A DNA stretch of 64,000 nt from Chloroflexi bacterium TSY (GTDB lineage Bacteria; Chloroflexota; Anaerolineae; Caldilineales; Caldilineaceae): the NCBI GenBank assembly GCA_019217005.1, contig JAHBNG010000014.1:115249-179248 (forward strand), given 5' to 3'. The notes under the pieces were generated by a model. It was not told the origin of the DNA. It worked only from the letters and a program-made list of their open reading frames with translations, and made no database searches. Both the position numbers and the translations under genes were made by a program. This document shows, one piece after another, positions 59,231 through 64,000 of this stretch (the first letter of the stretch is position 1; each line of letters opens with the position of its first letter).

Positions 59231-60452
59231 ATGAAAGTGAAAATGGGAATCGACTGGAGTGAAAAGAAACATGATGTGATGATGTTGGATGAGACAGGAC
59301 GAGCGCTGGGCTATGCGCAGATAGAGCATAGCCAGAAGGGATTTCGCCAAATTGAAGAAATGAGAAAGAAGACAGGAGCGAGCCATGATGAAGTGACAGT
59401 GGGACTGGAAACAGCGCATAATTTGCTGATTGATTATCTCTGGTCGAGCGGGTACAAGAATGTCTATGTGGTGCCGCCGAATGTGGTGAACAAGAGTCGG
59501 GAGCGCTATAGTCAAAGTGGTGCGCATAATGATAAGAGTGATGCCTATGTGATAGCAGATTTGTTGCGGACCGATGTCCATCGATTTTATCCTTGGTCAC
59601 CTGGCAGTGAATTACTCCAGCAGATGCGAGTGGTCAGCAGTGCCACACAATACTGGACCAAAGAGACTGTGGCCTTATCCAACCGTCTGCGCGCTTGCCT
59701 GTTGCGTTACCATCCGGCGCTGCTTGAGGTCTTCAGCAACTGGCCTTCTCGGATTGCCTGCCACCTGGTTCTGACCTATCCAACGCCAGAGCATGTGCGC
59801 AACTCCACCTATGAAGGCTTCCAAGAGTTTCTCAAGCAGCACCGACATACGCAACCCCGTAAATGGGTCACTTGTTATGATAAGTTAACCGCCACTTATC
59901 CCACATCAGCTCCTGCATTTGTGCCAGCGTATCAACGAGAAGCTCTTCAGCTGGCTGAATGTCTTTTTGCTTGCACTGCGCTATGAACAAGAGACCCTTG
60001 ACCAGTTACAGTCACTTTTTCTGCAACATCCGGATCAGCATATCTTTGCTTCTTTACCTGGTGCTGGCCAGCTTTTAGCTCCCAGTCTTCTGGTCAAGTT
60101 TGGCGAAGACAGGAAACGCTTTCCCCTCTCCCATGAGCCTTCAGTCTCTGGCGGGAACCTGTCCTGTCACCAAACAAAGTGGCAAAGTCAGAACCGTTCA
60201 TTTCCGCAGAGCTTGCGATCACGACTTTCGTTATTTTACTCAGCAATTTGCTGCTGCTCCCGCAAAGAGTCTTCTTGGGCCGCTGCTTTTTACACCGCCG
60301 CTCGCCAACGCGGTCTCAAAAAGAGTCATGCTGATCGCACTCTCGCTAATCGCTGGATTTGCATCATTTGGAAATTGTGGCAAGACAAGAAACCTTATGA
60401 TGAATCTTTCCATTTGCAGCAACGAGCCCATCGTCGCCAACCTATCGCTTAA
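59231..60452 (+). pseudogene. IS110-family transposase, relic (b)
   Basis: ATG 59231. The N-terminal domain carries MGIDWSEKKHDVMM (Asp), TVGLETAHNLLIDYLW (Glu) and SGAHNDKSDAYVIADLL. In the last block the DESD Glu has become Lys, so the acidic set is altered. The frame runs to 59986, then shifts (QLQSLFLQHPDQHIFASLPG), shifts again near 60100 (SLAGTCPVTKQSGKVR) and ends around 60452 with ANRWICIIWKLWQDKKPYDE. It is related to relic (a) in the coding part and strongly in the upstream non-coding part. Confidence 0.8.
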
Positions 60453-60464
60453 TTGTTTAATTTT

Positions 60465-60618
60465 GGGTGGTTCAGAATTAGGTTTTACACTTTTGATACA
60501 TAGATAAAAATCTATATTGAGGTCATTTTCTGCTCGAGCATGGCTCAAAGTAGAAAATATAAACATCTTTTCTCTTTGCAAAATGTAAACCTAATTGTCC
60601 GCCTAAAATGAACCACCC
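60465..60618. mobile_element. MITE M2, copy 3 (154 bp)
   Basis: Ends GGGTGGTTCAGAATTAGG and TGAACCACCC, internal arms as in the other two copies. No clear duplication flanks it, unlike copies 1 and 2, so one side may have been rearranged. To its right, 60619-60710 reads on the minus strand as LAEEMVELGDANTEKEHYIV, a piece of an unrecognised gene. Confidence 0.85.
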
Positions 60619-60859
60619 GATTCTACCGCAATTGTGGCTTGTTGAACGATATAGTGTTCCTTTTCGGTATTGGCATCACCCAGTTCGACCATTTCTTCTG
60701 CAAGCCTGTGATCTCGTCACGATAGGCTGAAAATGATATCATATTAAAGTGTATATTGCCATTAATGACTTGTAAAGTCGTTGCGCTCAAGGAGCATAAA
60801 CAAGCCAATCGTAGCGACTGTGCAACGAGAAAGCAACCGTTGACATGCCGCAGGAGGAG

Positions 60860-60874
60860 ATGAGTCGCGTATGA
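60860..60874 (+). promoter_or_regulatory. Four-codon upstream ORF overlapping the regulator start
   Basis: The strong ribosome binding site AGGAGGAG abuts ATG 60860, which opens ATG AGT CGC GTA TGA. Its stop overlaps the ATG at 60871 of the regulator. The regulator start itself is 13 bases from AGGAGG, rather far, so the mini-ORF may couple or limit its translation. Confidence 0.4.
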
Positions 60875-63800
60875 ACGAACAGCTAACAATCAAGCTGCTT
60901 GGCACGCCCGAATTATACCGAGCGGGCGAGACTGTTTCTGGGTTTCGCTCTAGTAAAGCCCAGGCACTTTTTTACTATCTTGCTGCAACAAGACGTGCCC
61001 ACACGCGCGCAACCCTGGCTGGGCTCTTTTGGGGAGATGTTGCAGAGCAATATGCGCGGCGTAGTCTCACATCAACCCTTTCTAACTTACGCCATCTGTT
61101 CGCAGACCGAATTCAAAGTACACGCGAGACTATTGCGTTTGTGCAAACACCCGATGATCGGCTCGACATATTTGCCTTTGTAGAAAATACGGCAAGTCAA
61201 GAAGCTACTCAACTACAACAGGCGGTCGATTGCTACCATGGCGATTTCCTCGAAGGCGTCTATATTCAAGATGCACCTGAATTCGAGCAGTGGATTCTCA
61301 TAGAGCGCACGCGCTATCGCAATCTGTTACAGGATACATTGATCCGATTAGCAGATTTATGTGCAGAGATGGGGGATCTTAGTAACGCAATTACCCATAC
61401 GCGCCATCTTCTGACGCTAGAACCCTGGCACGAAGAATCCCACCGTCAACTCATGCGCTTTCTGACACAAAGTGGGCAACGGAATGCAGCCCTTGCCCAC
61501 TTTGAGCACTGTCAGCAAATCCTACAGGAGGAATTGGGTGTCGAACCAGACTCTGACACCATCCATCTCGTGGCACAAATTCGTAGCGGTCAGTTGGAGC
61601 GGAGGGATAAGAAGCTAAGTGACAAAGGGGATGCCGAACAAACGAGTTTGAAACAGCCGAAAGTAGATGCGGAAACAGAAGCAAACTTGGAAACCTCTCA
61701 ACTTTTGGAACGAGCTTCTTCACCAAAGCCCATTCATTTACCTACCCACAACTTACCAGCCCAATCGACACCATTTGTTGGGCGTCAACGAGAATTGGCC
61801 GAGACTTTACTGCGCCTCCAACAACCGGCTTGCCGCTTATTAACGCTGCTTGGTTCTGGGGGGATGGGAAAGAGCCGATTGGCACTACAAGCCGCACGGG
61901 TATTCATTGATGCGACAACGGCGGGCGCTGTACAAACCATCGATCAAACAACGATTGACCCTGGTCAATTTGCCGCCGGTGTGTTCTTTATCCCTCTACA
62001 AGCTGTGCAACGCACGGCGGAAATTCTAACAGCGATTGCCGAAGCAATACAATATCGCCCAACTCATTCAGAATCACTATCCCAGGAAAGCCTCTTTACC
62101 TTTTTGGCCGACAAAGAACTGCTTTTGGTGCTAGATAACTTTGAACATCTGTTGAGTGGTGCCCTATTGCTCACGGAGTTACTCGTAGTTGCCCCACAAG
62201 TCAAGTTGCTCGTGACCTCGCGCGAACCGCTCAATCTGCGGGAAGAGTGGCTGCAGATGGTGACCGGCATGTACATAACCGATCCAGAAGGGCAGACAGA
62301 TGAGAGCGACATTCATTTTGCGACGACAACCACCGAGGAACTGGACTCAGCAGAGTTGCTGCCTGATGCTGTTCAGCTATTTTTGTACTATGCGCACCAA
62401 ACCCGACCCGACCTTGTGTTCGCACAACATCGCGCAGATGTGCTCAGGATTTGCCGCCTTGTTGGTGGGTCGCCATTGGGGATCGAATTGGCAACGACTT
62501 GGCTCAAAGCGTTTCCGCCGAAGCAGATTGCTCTAGAAATCGAGCGCAACCTTGATATCCTCACGACTCATCACCAGAACGTACCCGAGCGCCATCGCAG
62601 TATGCGGGCTGTCTTGGAACAGAGCTGGCAAATGGTGCCCGCTGATGAACGTCAAATACTGATCGCACTGGCGGTCTTTCAAGGGGATTTTCAGGCCGAA
62701 GCTGCCATCCAAATCACGGGTGCATCTTGGCCAATCTTAATGCGATTGACAGAGAAGATGCTTGTCCAGACCACATCTACCGGACGCTATCACCTGCATG
62801 AACTTCTGCGGCAATTTCTCCAGGACAAACGGCAGAGTCAACAGTCTGGAGATGGCAGTGCAACTGAGGTTACACCGATCCAAGATATCGAACAAAAGCA
62901 CAGTCATTACTATCTCAATTATTTGGCTTCTCGTCGAGAACGCTTGATCGATGATCAACAAGGCCTGGAGGAAATCAGGACTGAGAGCGAGAACATTCTG
63001 GGGGCCTGGCAATGGGCCGTTGCACATGGCGAGCTGACACTCATTCGTGATGTCTGCAACGCCTTCTGCGAATTCTACTGGACCCAGCGTAGTGAGCAGG
63101 AGGGCACTGAAGTGTTGGCCCACACATTGATCCAATTAGAGCAACTATCTCAATCGGCTGATCATGTACTGAACAATCATTTAATGGCAGAAGTTCGATT
63201 GACTCTCTTGCGAAAGCAAGCGCTATTTTTCTACGGCCAGGGCACATACGCGGACGCAGCACAACTGCTGCAAGAGAGTATTTCTATTACGAAAAGTCTC
63301 GGGCGCGAGCTTGAAATTGCCTTTGCGCAGAATATATTGGGAACAACCGTCGGCTGGCAGGGTCATCTGACCGAAGCGATCGACTATTTAGAACAGGCGC
63401 TCGCTGTCGTTCGCAGACATCAAGACTGGGGCGCAATCGCCGACAATTTGCAACAGCTGGCCCAATCTACGGCCCAAAAAGGTGATTATGCGGCAGCCCA
63501 ACGCTTGATTGAAGAATCTTTGCGAGTCTGTCGTCGCCACCAACTGCTCTATTTCCAAGCCTACGCCCTCCCGATTCAGGCTCGAATCGATACCTATATT
63601 GGTCACTATGCCCAGGCAGAACGTCGCTATCACGAGAGCTTGGCCATCTTTCAGCGTTTAGAGCACCAACGTGGTATTGTGAATATTAGAAGCGGACTTG
63701 CCAGTCTAGCCTGGCAACGTGCGGTTGCAGATCCATCAATTGATCTGTCAGAAGTCAAAGCATTTCTCGAACAAATGGTCAAACGCCCACACGGCACAAG

Positions 63801-64000
63801 CAACCGTATCTTAGACACCTTCCAGCTCGTCACCTTAGCGCAGATCTATGTGATGAGAGATGAATTAGAACAAGCAGAACGTTGTGCCGATGATGGATTG
63901 ATGCTCGCTCAATCCATCGGAAGCTACACAATGCAAGTCTATCACCTGCTCTGTCTGACAAACATTGCCTATAAACAAGGTAGCCTGAATAGAGCCAGAC
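60871..64000 (+). CDS. BTAD/NB-ARC/TPR transcriptional regulator, third of three (cut by window end)
   Basis: Open from ATG 60871 to the last base, more than 1040 residues. The winged helix (LTIKLLGTPELYRAGETVSG) and BTAD region (AALAHFEHCQQILQEELGVE) are followed by NB-ARC with Walker A LLGSGGMGKSRLALQ near 330 and Walker B LLLVLDNFEHLL. A helical domain and TPR repeats then follow (AQNILGTTVGWQGHLTEAID, IADNLQQLAQSTAQKGDYAA). It is the same architecture as the other two regulators but its ATPase resembles the LuxR/MalT-type relative more closely (LVTSREPLNLREEW). Its target is unknown, and the nearest upstream genes are IS110 relics. Confidence 0.87.
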   Translation, partial: MNEQLTIKLLGTPELYRAGETVSGFRSSKAQALFYYLAATRRAHTRATLAGLFWGDVAEQYARRSLTSTLSNLRHLFADRIQSTRETIAFVQTPDDRLDIFAFVENTASQEATQLQQAVDCYHGDFLEGVYIQDAPEFEQWILIERTRYRNLLQDTLIRLADLCAEMGDLSNAITHTRHLLTLEPWHEESHRQLMRFLTQSGQRNAALAHFEHCQQILQEELGVEPDSDTIHLVAQIRSGQLERRDKKLSDKGDAEQTSLKQPKVDAETEANLETSQLLERASSPKPIHLPTHNLPAQSTPFVGRQRELAETLLRLQQPACRLLTLLGSGGMGKSRLALQAARVFIDATTAGAVQTIDQTTIDPGQFAAGVFFIPLQAVQRTAEILTAIAEAIQYRPTHSESLSQESLFTFLADKELLLVLDNFEHLLSGALLLTELLVVAPQVKLLVTSREPLNLREEWLQMVTGMYITDPEGQTDESDIHFATTTTEELDSAELLPDAVQLFLYYAHQTRPDLVFAQHRADVLRICRLVGGSPLGIELATTWLKAFPPKQIALEIERNLDILTTHHQNVPERHRSMRAVLEQSWQMVPADERQILIALAVFQGDFQAEAAIQITGASWPILMRLTEKMLVQTTSTGRYHLHELLRQFLQDKRQSQQSGDGSATEVTPIQDIEQKHSHYYLNYLASRRERLIDDQQGLEEIRTESENILGAWQWAVAHGELTLIRDVCNAFCEFYWTQRSEQEGTEVLAHTLIQLEQLSQSADHVLNNHLMAEVRLTLLRKQALFFYGQGTYADAAQLLQESISITKSLGRELEIAFAQNILGTTVGWQGHLTEAIDYLEQALAVVRRHQDWGAIADNLQQLAQSTAQKGDYAAAQRLIEESLRVCRRHQLLYFQAYALPIQARIDTYIGHYAQAERRYHESLAIFQRLEHQRGIVNIRSGLASLAWQRAVADPSIDLSEVKAFLEQMVKRPHGTSNRILDTFQLVTLAQIYVMRDELEQAERCADDGLMLAQSIGSYTMQVYHLLCLTNIAYKQGSLNRAR

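Noticed and set aside
60619..60740. Minus-strand fragment LAEEMVELGDANTEKEHYIV
   Set aside because: It looks coding but is under 40 residues between M2 copy 3 and the regulator, with no start and no family I can name. Mentioned under M2 copy 3 only.
1..64000. CRISPR array or defence island
   Set aside because: No regularly spaced direct repeats were seen. The AAA ATPase with a nuclease-like domain alone is not enough to call a defence system.

Overview
Kind of DNA. This is a bacterial chromosome segment, most likely from a filamentous or otherwise large-genome member of the Chloroflexota. That assignment is inferred, with moderate confidence, from four signals: three BTAD/NB-ARC/TPR regulators within 18 kb, a kinase-like/AAA/TPR giant, WG-repeat and TolB-like exported proteins, and moderate GC. 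No rRNA, tRNA or CRISPR array was seen. The outstanding property of the window is mobile-DNA load. I find six groups of full-size insertion sequences (a DUF6399-like element, 'IS-A' with three copies, ISAzo13-like with two copies, IS1595-like, IS701-like, and IS110 with three copies). There are also at least seven families of short non-coding palindromic or MITE-like repeats, called M1 to M7 here. Many insertions have exact target duplications. Deleting element plus one duplication restores an open frame in six interrupted genes, so the insertions are recent and precise.

Layout. 1-4.5 kb: the end of a family 2 glycosyltransferase, a DUF6399-like transposase, an M23 peptidase remnant, a SpoU/TrmH RNA methyltransferase, an M1 element, a tiny ORF, three stacked hairpins and a 245-bp MITE. 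4.5-6.9 kb: a nucleotidyltransferase pseudogene split by IS-A. 6.9-10.8 kb: an overlapping pair encoding an asymmetric heterodimeric ABC exporter, the second subunit carrying an in-frame palindromic repeat. 10.7-15 kb: an AAA+ ATPase, a Tat-exported cyclase-family protein, a frameshifted branched-chain aminotransferase and a GH3 remnant. 15.5-20.7 kb: a giant exported beta-propeller protein broken by two different MITEs. 21-24.7 kb: an IS110 transposase and the msrPQ methionine-sulfoxide repair pair.

24.8-35.1 kb, minus strand, was originally one operon: a SAM methyltransferase, a 1518-residue MBL/STAS/pseudokinase/AAA/TPR protein, and a TolB/TPR exported protein. The first two genes originally overlapped as TAATG. 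ISAzo13 and IS-A now interrupt it. 35.7-44.4 kb: an NMT1-type solute-binding lipoprotein broken twice (IS1595 inside, IS-A in the start codon, with IS701, M1 and ISAzo13 nested within that IS-A), then a small secreted peptide and a BMP-family lipoprotein. 44.6-55.8 kb: a single-pass membrane protein, a 72-residue protein, a BTAD regulator, another small secreted peptide with a decayed twin, an M1-broken WG-repeat protein and a second BTAD regulator. 56-64 kb: an enolase-superfamily dehydratase, two head-to-head IS110 pseudogenes whose upstream non-coding regions show covarying stems (bridge-RNA candidates), a third M2 copy, and a third BTAD regulator running off the window.

How it works together. 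The intact genes suggest signalling (BTAD regulators, pseudokinase scaffold), export (ABC pair, Tat and Sec substrates) and oxidative repair (msrPQ). Much of the remainder is broken by mobile DNA. Some homopolymer-length differences could be sequence errors rather than mutations, and these are flagged where they matter.
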